A DNA stretch of 6,982 bases from NCBI GenBank assembly GCA_011051425.1, contig DRLF01000346.1, forward strand, positions 1-6,982, given 5' to 3'. How positions within the stretch are numbered: position 1 is the first letter of the stretch; each line of letters begins with the position of its first letter. The translations under genes were made by a program, and so were the position numbers. The stretch comes from Thiolapillus brandeum (GTDB lineage: Bacteria > Pseudomonadota > Gammaproteobacteria > Chromatiales > Chromatiaceae). The notes under the pieces were generated by a model. That model worked only from the letters and a program-made list of their open reading frames with translations, made no database searches and was not told the origin of the DNA. Shown one piece after another: positions 1-5,740 of this stretch.

Positions 1-613
1 GCTTGGCATAGACCACCGTGGGATCTTCATCGGTCCAGTCAGACAGCATGACCACGTAGTCACGGTCATAGGTGAACGGTTCAGGCTCGATAGGATCCAC
101 GATGATGGGACCGTACAGCCCGGTCTGCTCCTGAAAGCCGGAATGGCTGTGATACCAGTAGGTTCCGCTCTGCACCAGCTTGAAGCGGTATTCATGAGTG
201 GTTCCCGGTGCGATGCCCGGAAAACCGTCGGATATGTTGGGTACACCGTCCATGCGGCTGGGCAGTATGATGCCATGCCAGTGTATGGAACTGCTCTCGG
301 GCAGGTTGTTCTTCACCCGCAAGGTGACAGTGTCGCCTTCCTTCCAGCGCAGAACAGGCGCAGGCAGTGAACCGTTGACGGTCGTGGCAATGCGCGGCGT
401 CCCCGTAAAATTGACCGCTTGCTCGGCGATGGTCAGATCAAAGTCCGTACCCGTGAGGGTGGGTATCTTCTGCTGCTGATCAGTATTGGCCCAGAGGGCA
501 CGGGAGGTCAGCCCCATGCTGGCGGCAACACCACCCATGGCCATGCCCTGGACGAAGCGCCGGCGTGACAGGGACAGACCTGCCCCCGGAATAGCTGTTT
601 TCTTGTTTCTCAT
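1..613 (-). CDS. copA: CopA-type multicopper oxidase, copper resistance (N-terminal 204 residues, cut by window edge)
   Basis: Periplasmic multicopper oxidase of the CopA/PcoA family, which protects against copper, probably by oxidising Cu(I) and binding copper. The visible part begins with a twin-arginine signal (SRRRFVQGM, residues 16-24) and a short hydrophobic stretch ending near ALWA (39-42), so it is expected to be exported folded through Tat. The first cupredoxin domain follows: HWHG at 111-114 and YWYHSH at 152-157 are the first two of the four copper-ligand motifs of this superfamily. The remaining HxH motifs and any Met-rich segment lie outside the window. The start is the ATG at 613, preceded by GAGGAAT (621-627). 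It lies 97 bp downstream of the CopL-like gene on the same strand, so the two probably form an operon. The family call is strong; the exact subfamily rests on the Tat motif and the neighbour. Confidence 0.93.
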   Translation of the reverse strand, partial: MRNKKTAIPGAGLSLSRRRFVQGMAMGGVAASMGLTSRALWANTDQQQKIPTLTGTDFDLTIAEQAVNFTGTPRIATTVNGSLPAPVLRWKEGDTVTLRVKNNLPESSSIHWHGIILPSRMDGVPNISDGFPGIAPGTTHEYRFKLVQSGTYWYHSHSGFQEQTGLYGPIIVDPIEPEPFTYDRDYVVMLSDWTDEDPTVVYAK

Positions 614-673
614 GTAGTTGATTCCTCTGCATTTCAGATACGCCAGGCGCACTGAAGAACATTTTCTTTCGGG

Positions 674-700
674 AAAAAGGATTAACTCCGGACGGAGTTA
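674..700 (-). terminator. Hairpin plus T-run between copL-like gene and copA (possible attenuator)
   Basis: Positions 683-700 hold a perfect inverted repeat (arms TAACTCCG/CGGAGTTA with 2 bases between; as RNA about 7 bp with a 4-base loop). Read on the minus strand it is followed four bases later by five T (674-678). This is the layout of an intrinsic terminator, but the stem is short. Placed inside a probable operon it could lower copA expression relative to the upstream gene rather than end the transcript. It could instead be a protein-binding palindrome. Confidence 0.4.
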
Positions 701-710
701 CAGCAGGGAA

Positions 711-1088
711 TCAGGCCCGTGGGGGGCGGAAGAGTGAAAAAAGCGTGGCATTGCTGATCCGGGACTCCAGTCCCGCAAGTCGGACGGCTGCCACAGAGGG
801 TAAAGTCAGGGAAGTATCCGGGAGAAGCACGGCCGCCAGCGTACAGGAAACACAATGGTCGACACTGCATGAGCTGCCGCTGCAGCAGCTGTCCTGTTCA
901 CACTGATCACAGTCCTGCGCCATATCCGGCATCCGATCATGATCAGCATTCACCGGGGTCATGGACATGTCCGACAGAGCGCCGTGCTGATGCCCTCCGG
1001 TTTCAGCCGCAAACGCACCCTGCAGCGGCAGCAATCCCAGAAGCAGGGAAAGCAGAACGGCAATAATTTTTTGCTGAAGGATACGCAT
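711..1088 (-). CDS. copL: CopL-like exported Cys/His/Met-rich small protein
   Basis: A 125-residue exported protein. Residues 1-27 form a Sec-type signal peptide (hydrophobic core IIAVLLSLLLGLL, cleavage near AFA-A). The mature part has His33, His35, His50, His78, Met41, Met43, Met53 and Met56 and a cluster of seven Cys (60, 63, 68, 69, 74, 79, 82), clearly able to bind a soft metal such as Cu(I). It ends in FRPPRA, and RPP-type tails are, as I recall, common among small exported proteins found in copper operons. In Xanthomonas the short protein CopL lies upstream of copAB and is needed for copper-induced expression; the position here, directly upstream of copA, is the same. The name rests on context, size and composition, not on a recognised domain. 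No Shine-Dalgarno precedes the ATG at 1088, an in-frame TGA lies 24 bases upstream, and no better start is visible. Confidence 0.7.
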   Translation of the reverse strand: MRILQQKIIAVLLSLLLGLLPLQGAFAAETGGHQHGALSDMSMTPVNADHDRMPDMAQDCDQCEQDSCCSGSSCSVDHCVSCTLAAVLLPDTSLTLPSVAAVRLAGLESRISNATLFSLFRPPRA

Positions 1089-1096
1089 GGGTTCAA

Positions 1097-1125
1097 ACGA
1101 TAATGAATTTCATTTAACCCGTCAA
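1097..1125 (-). promoter_or_regulatory. Candidate sigma-70 promoter of the copL-copA unit with palindrome in the spacer
   Basis: On the minus strand TTGACG (1120-1125) and TATCGT (1097-1102) are separated by 17 bases. A perfect palindrome AATGAA-T-TTCATT (1102-1114, as read on plus) fills much of the spacer and could be an operator. Transcription would begin around 1090, only one or two bases ahead of the ATG at 1088, giving a nearly leaderless mRNA. This fits the missing ribosome binding site but also makes the promoter call uncertain. The site lies in the 70-bp gap after the response regulator gene, which shows no terminator, so readthrough is possible too. Confidence 0.4.
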
Positions 1126-1158
1126 CAATTATCACATCCGATTTGCCGGTTTGCCAGC

Positions 1159-2508
1159 TCAGCCCAGATCATATTTGCCTATCAGCCGGTATACATGACG
1201 CTCGCTGATGCCCATGACCTGTGCCACCGTAGCCCGGTGACCCGCATGTTTCTCCAGCAACATCTTCAGGTAAGAGGCTTCCAGCTCTTCCAGAGTGGGG
1301 CTTGAACCGGAAGGGAGATCGAGCTGGAAACCGGCGGGATCCTGCTTGCAGGCACCAAAGGTCAAATGCTGGCTGCGGATGATTTTCTTGTCCCTGGAAA
1401 GGATGATGGCCCGCTCCACAACGTTCTTCAGTTCCCTGACGTTTCCCGGCCAGTCATAGGCAATGAGCTTGCGCATGGCCTCCTTGGTGACGCTTTTCTT
1501 CACCCGCATGGAAAAGTCATGGTTGCGGATGAAATGTTCCACCAGGAAGGGGATATCTTCACGGCGTTCCCTGAGGGGCGGCGTATAAATGGTGAAGGCT
1601 TCCAGCCGGTAGTACAGATCTGCCCTGAATTCACCGTTTTCAGACATCTTCTTCAGGTTCCTGTTGGTAGCCGCGACGATGCGCACATCCGAACTGAGAT
1701 CCTTGGTGCCCCCCACCCTGCGGAACTGGCCCGTTTCCAGTACACGCAGCAGTTTGGCCTGTATCGCCGGCGGGATTTCACCGATCTCATCCAGAAACAG
1801 GGTACCGCCTGCAGCACCTTCGATCCGGCCCTGCTTCTTTTTATCGGCACCAGTGAAGGCGCCTTTTTCGTGACCGAACAGCTCGGACTCGAACAGGCTT
1901 TCCTGCAGCGTACAGCAATCCACTGCCACGAAATTGCGCTTTGTGCGGTGACTCTGATCATGGATGGCCCGTGCCACCAGCTCCTTGCCGGAACCGCTCT
2001 CTCCCAGCACCAGCACGGTCATATCGCTGTCCGCTACCGCATTGATCAGTTCTTTTACCTGATCCAGCGCTTTGCTCTGGCCGATCATGAAACGCTGCGA
2101 ATCCGCCTGTGCAGCCAGTCGCGCCTTGCAAAACTGATGATCGGCCTTCAAGGCGGCGGTATTCAGCACGCGCCGGACCGTAAGCGCCAGTTCATCCGGG
2201 CTGACCGGTTTGCTCAGATAATCGGCCGCGCCGGCCTGAATGGCTTCCACGGCATTCTTCACGGTGCCATAGGCTGTCAGCACGATCACGGGATGGAATT
2301 CCGCCAGGGCCGGCAGCTCTGCCAGACAGTCTCCATCCGGCAGCCGCATGTCTGAAATAATCAGGTCGGGTTCGTATTTTTTCAGATAGTCGCGGGCATC
2401 ACCCAGGCTTCCCATGCCAGCCACCTCATAACCCATACCTTCCAGTTGCCGCGCGATCATGCGGTTCAGCAGGGCATCGTCTTCAATCACCAGGATACGC
2501 GTCTTCAT
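1159..2508 (-). CDS. NtrC-family sigma-54-dependent response regulator
   Basis: A 449-residue DNA-binding response regulator that, once phosphorylated, activates transcription by sigma-54 RNA polymerase. Receiver domain (1-115): acidic pocket Glu9-Asp10-Asp11, phosphoacceptor Asp53 (in SDMRLPDG), Thr78 and Lys100. AAA+ domain (about 140-380): Walker A GESGSGKE at 169-176, the sigma-54 contact loop GAFTGA at 216-221, Walker B GGTLFLDE at 234-241, and an arginine-finger region (FRADLYYRL) further on. The C-terminus (about 405-449) is a Fis-type helix-turn-helix (RATVAQVMGISERHVYRLI). All key residues are present and the length is typical. Its ATG overlaps the stop of the kinase gene by four bases (ATGA), so the two are translationally coupled and form a cognate pair. 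Likely targets are the two sigma-54 promoters at 4521 and 5687. It belongs to the NtrC/ZraR/AtoC group; I cannot assign a specific ortholog. Confidence 0.95.
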   Translation of the reverse strand: MKTRILVIEDDALLNRMIARQLEGMGYEVAGMGSLGDARDYLKKYEPDLIISDMRLPDGDCLAELPALAEFHPVIVLTAYGTVKNAVEAIQAGAADYLSKPVSPDELALTVRRVLNTAALKADHQFCKARLAAQADSQRFMIGQSKALDQVKELINAVADSDMTVLVLGESGSGKELVARAIHDQSHRTKRNFVAVDCCTLQESLFESELFGHEKGAFTGADKKKQGRIEGAAGGTLFLDEIGEIPPAIQAKLLRVLETGQFRRVGGTKDLSSDVRIVAATNRNLKKMSENGEFRADLYYRLEAFTIYTPPLRERREDIPFLVEHFIRNHDFSMRVKKSVTKEAMRKLIAYDWPGNVRELKNVVERAIILSRDKKIIRSQHLTFGACKQDPAGFQLDLPSGSSPTLEELEASYLKMLLEKHAGHRATVAQVMGISERHVYRLIGKYDLG

Positions 2509-4358
2509 AATCCTGGCACTTCCGGGTCAGCTTCGGGGATTACCACGGTAAAGCAACTTCCCTGTCCCTGTGTACTGGAAGCACTCAGCACACCGCCACA
2601 GTTCTCGACGATGGTCCTGGAGATCGCCAAACCCAGACCAGTGCCGCTGACGCCATCCGCACGCCGGCTGAAGAAGGGCATGAAGATATAGGGAAGCTCA
2701 TCTTCGGGGATACCCACACCGGAATCTGTAAACGTCAGAACAACCTCATGACCGGTCAGCTTGCCGGCAATGGTCAGCCGGCCGCCATCCGGCATGGCAT
2801 GGAAAGCATTCTGCACCAGATTGAGTGTCAGCATGCGCATCTCACTGCCGCTGGCGATGACACGCAAAGGCTGATCAGGAAAATCCCTGACAAGTTCGAT
2901 ACCCGACTGCTCCGCATCCCATTTCAGCAGGGTCAGGGTATCGTCCACCACCTCCTCCATATCCACCAGCTCTTTTTGCTCCATGGGCGCAGCACTGAGA
3001 CGCAACAGGCGATCCGTGATGTTGATGCACTGATCCATCTCCTGTTCGACCACGGAGAGATAGTCCGACACCTCTTCCGACTGTCCCTCACGGTCGACGC
3101 TCTGCAGCAGGGAATGCAGGGCCAGCTTCATGGAACTGAGGGGATTGTAGATTTCATGGGCCACCCCTGCGGCAAGCCTTCCCAGTTCCGACAGTCGCTG
3201 CTCATGGGTGAAGCGCACCTGCTGGCTGAGATCACGAATGGATTCGACGACCAGGGTAATCTCCTGTCCACCTCTCATGATACGCATGGGTGCTGCATAG
3301 ATTTCCACATCAAGAGTATCTTCACCGTCATGACAATGATGGTGGATAACTTTCAGCGGCTTCGGGTCCTTGCGGATTTCTTCTACCGGACAGGTCAGCA
3401 GATCCACCGGACAGGGTGAGTCCAGGTTGTGTGCGACACGGTAGCATTTCTCACCCGAACAGGCCTCGTCCGGCCACTGGACCTGTTCGCAGAATGTCCG
3501 GTTGACCAGCAGCATGTTGTAGTCATCGTCAATGATGCGCACGCCATCCGGTATGGCATCCACCAACGCCTGCAGGAAGGCATGGCTCTCTTCCAGTTCA
3601 AGCGTATGGCGCTGCAGACTTTCGGCCATTTGATTGAAACTGTTCCCCAGGCTGGCCAGTTCATCCTCACCGCGGGTCGGCACGCGGGAATCCAGCTTGC
3701 CACTGGCCAGTTCATCACTCGCCGCATTCAGCGCTGCCACGGGTTTGAGTATGAACCGGCGGATGAACCACCAGCCACCCAGCAGATTGATCACGACGAT
3801 CAGCGATCCGGCGCCCATCAGCACCAGGGTGGTGTCACGCGCCTGGTGGCGCATGGAAGTGGCATCGTAGTCCACCAGCAGGATGCCGTTTACCGGATGC
3901 TTTTCCAGTGGCCCGTGACAAACCTGACAGGGGGGTTTGTTATGCACAGGATTGACGCTGCGCAACACTTCCCTGCCGGTTTCGTCCTTCATGAATCGCG
4001 TTTGGGCTTCCAGGCCTTCGATGAACTCCTTGCCGATGATCTTTCCCTCAAGATCGGGACGGCTGGCAAAACGTACCTTTCCCTGGGGATTCACGATCAT
4101 CACTGCGCTGACATTTTCCTGTTCTCCCAAATGCCGGACGATGGTGATCAGGCCATCGATATCACGCTTGAGCATGGCATTTTCCAGGGAAGTCTGCAGC
4201 AAACGGTTGACGTCGTGAGCCGCCTGGGCCTTCTCCTGCTCCAGCTTGTTTTGATAGAAACCCAGAAACAGCGCAAGAAACACCACCGAACTGATCAGAA
4301 AACCTGCGATGGTCGCGATGGTGAACCTGTGATTCAGGCTTTTTCCGAACCAGGTCAT
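2505..4358 (-). CDS. Membrane sensor histidine kinase with periplasmic heme c motif and Cys-rich PAS domain
   Basis: A 617-residue kinase, partner of the downstream NtrC-type regulator. In order: TM1 (about 12-34); a periplasmic sensor domain (35-177) with one CxxCH (CQVCH, 144-148), the covalent c-type heme attachment motif; TM2 (about 178-199); HAMP (about 200-255); PAS (about 258-378); HisKA with phosphoacceptor His401 in HEIYNPL; and a HATPase with N box (LNLVQNAFHAM, 513-523), G1 (DSGVGIPE, 546-553) and G2 (GTGLGLAI, 573-580). The cytoplasmic PAS carries Cys290, 300, 305, 316, 323 and 342 plus His310, His339-341 and His343, a possible second metal or redox site. Heme c in periplasmic sensor domains is known from Geobacter chemoreceptors (GSU0582, GSU0935), so redox or ligand sensing is a fair inference. 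A TTG start at 4424 would add 22 residues, but the ATG at 4358 has a strong ribosome binding site and gives a normal N-terminus. Confidence 0.93.
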   Translation of the reverse strand: MTWFGKSLNHRFTIATIAGFLISSVVFLALFLGFYQNKLEQEKAQAAHDVNRLLQTSLENAMLKRDIDGLITIVRHLGEQENVSAVMIVNPQGKVRFASRPDLEGKIIGKEFIEGLEAQTRFMKDETGREVLRSVNPVHNKPPCQVCHGPLEKHPVNGILLVDYDATSMRHQARDTTLVLMGAGSLIVVINLLGGWWFIRRFILKPVAALNAASDELASGKLDSRVPTRGEDELASLGNSFNQMAESLQRHTLELEESHAFLQALVDAIPDGVRIIDDDYNMLLVNRTFCEQVQWPDEACSGEKCYRVAHNLDSPCPVDLLTCPVEEIRKDPKPLKVIHHHCHDGEDTLDVEIYAAPMRIMRGGQEITLVVESIRDLSQQVRFTHEQRLSELGRLAAGVAHEIYNPLSSMKLALHSLLQSVDREGQSEEVSDYLSVVEQEMDQCINITDRLLRLSAAPMEQKELVDMEEVVDDTLTLLKWDAEQSGIELVRDFPDQPLRVIASGSEMRMLTLNLVQNAFHAMPDGGRLTIAGKLTGHEVVLTFTDSGVGIPEDELPYIFMPFFSRRADGVSGTGLGLAISRTIVENCGGVLSASSTQGQGSCFTVVIPEADPEVPGL

Positions 4359-4367
4359 GCCTGCAAT

Positions 4368-4375
4368 CCCTCCTT
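4368..4375 (-). promoter_or_regulatory. Ribosome binding site that fixes the kinase start
   Basis: Read on the minus strand this is AAGGAGGG, nine bases before the ATG at 4358. It is a near-ideal Shine-Dalgarno and selects this ATG over the in-frame TTG at 4424, whose first bases fall inside the regulatory palindrome at 4418-4432. Confidence 0.85.
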
Positions 4376-4417
4376 CTAGAATACAACGCCATTCTACTGC
4401 TGACAGAAAATAAATCT

Positions 4418-4432
4418 CTGACAATTTGTCAT
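4418..4432 (+). promoter_or_regulatory. Regulator box 1 (CTGACAAWWWGTCAT), probable enhancer site of the NtrC-type regulator
   Basis: CTGACAATTTGTCAT, whose core TGACA-N3-TGTCA is a perfect palindrome. It is one of three copies in the window, all in the same orientation and found only in the two intergenic regions ahead of sigma-54 promoters. Its centre is 97 bp upstream of the -24 GG at 4522, the usual distance for an NtrC-type upstream activating site. It also lies about 60 bp upstream of the divergent kinase start, so it could mediate autoregulation. It resembles the E. coli CusR box (TGACAANNTTGTCA) but the half-sites are one base closer. That the neighbouring regulator binds it is inference. 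Confidence 0.7.
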
Positions 4433-4520
4433 GTTGCCATACAGGCCGCCCACCCTAGGCACAGCGGATACGAAATAAAACATCTGCCTACACAAGGCTG
4501 TGGCCGCTGTTTGTCGATAT

Positions 4521-4536
4521 TGGCGTGGCTCTTGCT
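4521..4536 (+). promoter_or_regulatory. Sigma-54 (-24/-12) promoter of the 4583 gene
   Basis: TGGCGTG-GCTC-TTGCT matches the sigma-54 consensus TGGCACG-N4-TTGCW, with GG at 4522-4523 and GC at 4534-4535 in correct spacing. Transcription would start near 4547, giving a leader of about 36 bases. The element closely resembles the second sigma-54 promoter at 5687; both continue into TTGCTTTA. Confidence 0.8.
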
Positions 4537-4582
4537 TTAGCTCCTGAACGTAATCAATCGATCTTTATTGCAAGGTGGCGAC

Positions 4583-5332
4583 ATGAAAAAATTATCAGCA
4601 ACCCTGCTGGCGACAACGCTGGCTGTCTTCTGGGGAAGCATCAATGCACAGGTAACGGTTTCCAGTTTTGAAAAAACGCTGGAAACTCCTCAGACAAATG
4701 CATCCACAGACCAGAAACTGGATACAGCAGATCTGACCCGCAAACTCGAGGCGGCAGGCTGGCATGTACTGGAAGAGGAAAACGGCAATCTGATCGTTAC
4801 GCGCAAAGCCGGCGATAAGAATGATGCGGCATCGGGCGCAAAACAATGGCAGGACATCGAACAGCAGCTGCAAGAGACAGGATGGACCACGCGCCGTGAT
4901 GCAGATGGCTCTCTGATTCTCATTCCACCGGCAATACCCGCTCCCGAAGCACCGGCAGCGAAAACCGGGCAGACAGGCTCCTTTGAGGACATGCAGCAAA
5001 AACTCCGGGATGCCGGCTGGGAGGTGACCAATACAGCTGACGGCAGTATTCTCCTTTACCCCCCCGCCAGCAAAGTCACCAACAAGCCCAGGGCCTGCCC
5101 GGGACTGCCGCAGACTGCGGGTGTCTCACTGCCCGTGGACAGCTGGCAGAAGGCGCACAGCATTGCCACAGACTGGCTGAATCACCAATCCGGTTATAAC
5201 GCCACAGTGGGCAAAATAAGAAAAATCCTGAATGTCTACATCGTCAGCATCGTGGCTGACCGGACACCTCATACACTGATTCAGCAGATTGCCATCCGCA
5301 ATAGTGATGGTGCCGTCATCGTCTTGAACTGA
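4583..5332 (+). CDS. Exported protein with three GW/DGSLILxPP repeats and PepSY-like C-terminus, function unknown
   Basis: A 249-residue protein I do not recognise. Residues 1-22 are a Sec signal peptide (cleavage near INA-Q), so it acts in the periplasm or outside. It contains three copies of a roughly 25-residue unit at 51-73, 92-116 and 137-161: an amphipathic helix (LxxKLxxAGW-like, GW at 59-60, 100-101 and 145-146), then a turn and a strand (DGSLILIPP, DGSILLYPP; ENGNLIV in the degenerate first copy). Ala/Pro- and Lys-rich linkers separate them. The tail (about 186-249; VGKIRKILNVYIVSIVADR ending DGAVIVLN) resembles a PepSY domain in pattern, a weak call. There is one Cys (172). The start is the ATG at 4583 with AAGGTGG seven or so bases upstream; an in-frame TTG at 4568 lacks such support. 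It has its own sigma-54 promoter and is divergent from the kinase, suggesting that it is a target or an accessory of that system. Confidence 0.85.
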   Translation: MKKLSATLLATTLAVFWGSINAQVTVSSFEKTLETPQTNASTDQKLDTADLTRKLEAAGWHVLEEENGNLIVTRKAGDKNDAASGAKQWQDIEQQLQETGWTTRRDADGSLILIPPAIPAPEAPAAKTGQTGSFEDMQQKLRDAGWEVTNTADGSILLYPPASKVTNKPRACPGLPQTAGVSLPVDSWQKAHSIATDWLNHQSGYNATVGKIRKILNVYIVSIVADRTPHTLIQQIAIRNSDGAVIVLN

Positions 5333-5372
5333 CAGGATACTGAAAAAGTCCATCCATGGCCTTTTCAACAGC

Positions 5373-5401
5373 GGAAACCGAAAAGTGCGCTTGCGGTTTC
5401 C
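5373..5401 (+). terminator. Hairpin downstream of the 4583 gene, probable weak terminator
   Basis: Arms GGAAACCG (5373-5380) and CGGTTTCC (5394-5401) pair perfectly, and the loop can pair further (AAG with CTT). A pyrimidine-rich TTCATTTCC follows instead of a clean T-run. It lies 40 bases after the stop at 5332. A second, imperfect stem (5342-5366, GAAAAAGTCCAT against ATGGCCTTTTC) precedes it. Together they probably end the transcript. Confidence 0.45.
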
Positions 5402-5448
5402 TTCATTTCCGGCTGTCTGGAAACTGCTCCGGCTTCCAGGCAGCCCAT

Positions 5449-5463
5449 CTGACAAATTGTCAT
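5449..5463 (+). promoter_or_regulatory. Regulator box 2 (distal)
   Basis: CTGACAAATTGTCAT, with the perfect 13-base palindrome TGACA-AAT-TGTCA; its core is the reverse complement of box 1's core. It is centred about 232 bp upstream of the -24 element at 5688 and 137 bp (close to 13 helical turns) upstream of box 3, so the two would lie on the same DNA face. A distal enhancer site or a site for cooperative binding is plausible. Confidence 0.65.
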
Positions 5464-5585
5464 TTCTGCAGAAATTCCCTTGCATTTCTCCCATAAACAG
5501 CTGTTTTACCGAATATTGTCCTCTTACATGAGAAACCGTTCACATTAAGACTTCCTCTGACTTGGGGCAGAAGCGCAGATCACCC

Positions 5586-5600
5586 CTGACAAAAAGTCAT
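5586..5600 (+). promoter_or_regulatory. Regulator box 3 (proximal)
   Basis: CTGACAAAAAGTCAT. The outer arms TGAC/GTCA are kept, while the centre is AAAAA instead of a symmetric sequence. It is centred 95 bp upstream of the -24 GG at 5688-5689, almost the same distance as box 1 from its promoter (97 bp). This conserved spacing is the main argument that the boxes are activator sites. Confidence 0.65.
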
Positions 5601-5656
5601 GTTTAAACCAACCGCCGGTTCGACGTCATACCGGGAAGTTATTTTTTAAGCAGCTA

Positions 5657-5669
5657 AATCAACATGTTG
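5657..5669 (+). promoter_or_regulatory. IHF binding site between box 3 and the sigma-54 promoter
   Basis: AATCAACATGTTG matches the IHF consensus WATCAANNNNTTR at every defined position, with an A/T tract (ATTTTTTAA, 5641-5649) just upstream as in many strong IHF sites. It sits in the interval where IHF bends DNA to bring an NtrC-type activator to sigma-54 polymerase. I see no equally good match in front of the other promoter. Confidence 0.6.
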
Positions 5670-5686
5670 CAATACTACAGCCAGTT

Positions 5687-5702
5687 TGGCACAGGCTTTG
5701 CT
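5687..5702 (+). promoter_or_regulatory. Sigma-54 (-24/-12) promoter of the 5741 gene and probably the genes after it
   Basis: TGGCACA-GGCT-TTGCT departs from the sigma-54 consensus at one base only. GG is at 5688-5689 and GC at 5700-5701. The start of transcription is expected near 5713, about 28 bases before the ATG at 5741. Confidence 0.85.
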
Positions 5703-5740
5703 TTATCACAGCACACAATCTACAGCGGGCAAGTCATGAG

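Noticed and set aside
51..64. TGACCACGTAGTCA palindrome resembling the regulator box
   Set aside because: It lies inside the copA coding region, has a six-base spacer instead of five, and lacks the AA core and flanks of the other three.
480..662. 60-codon minus-strand ORF overlapping the copA start
   Set aside because: It is out of frame with copA, which has a Tat signal and copper-ligand motifs in the correct frame over the same bases.
1366..2355. A 329-codon plus-strand open frame opposite the response regulator
   Set aside because: The minus strand encodes an intact NtrC-type protein with all motifs; the antisense frame shows no domain, signal or ribosome binding site and is a codon-bias shadow.
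3429..4379. A 316-codon plus-strand open frame opposite the kinase
   Set aside because: Same reason: the kinase on the minus strand has all expected domains, and the antisense product looks like random His/Gln-rich translation.
4359..4424. 22-residue N-terminal extension of the kinase from a TTG at 4424
   Set aside because: It lacks a ribosome binding site and overlaps the regulatory palindrome; AAGGAGGG before the ATG at 4358 is decisive.
4418..4432. CusR/CopR-type copper box
   Set aside because: The sequence is similar (TGACAA...TTGTCA) but the half-sites are one base closer, the copies precede sigma-54 promoters rather than the copper genes, and no OmpR-type regulator is present in the window.
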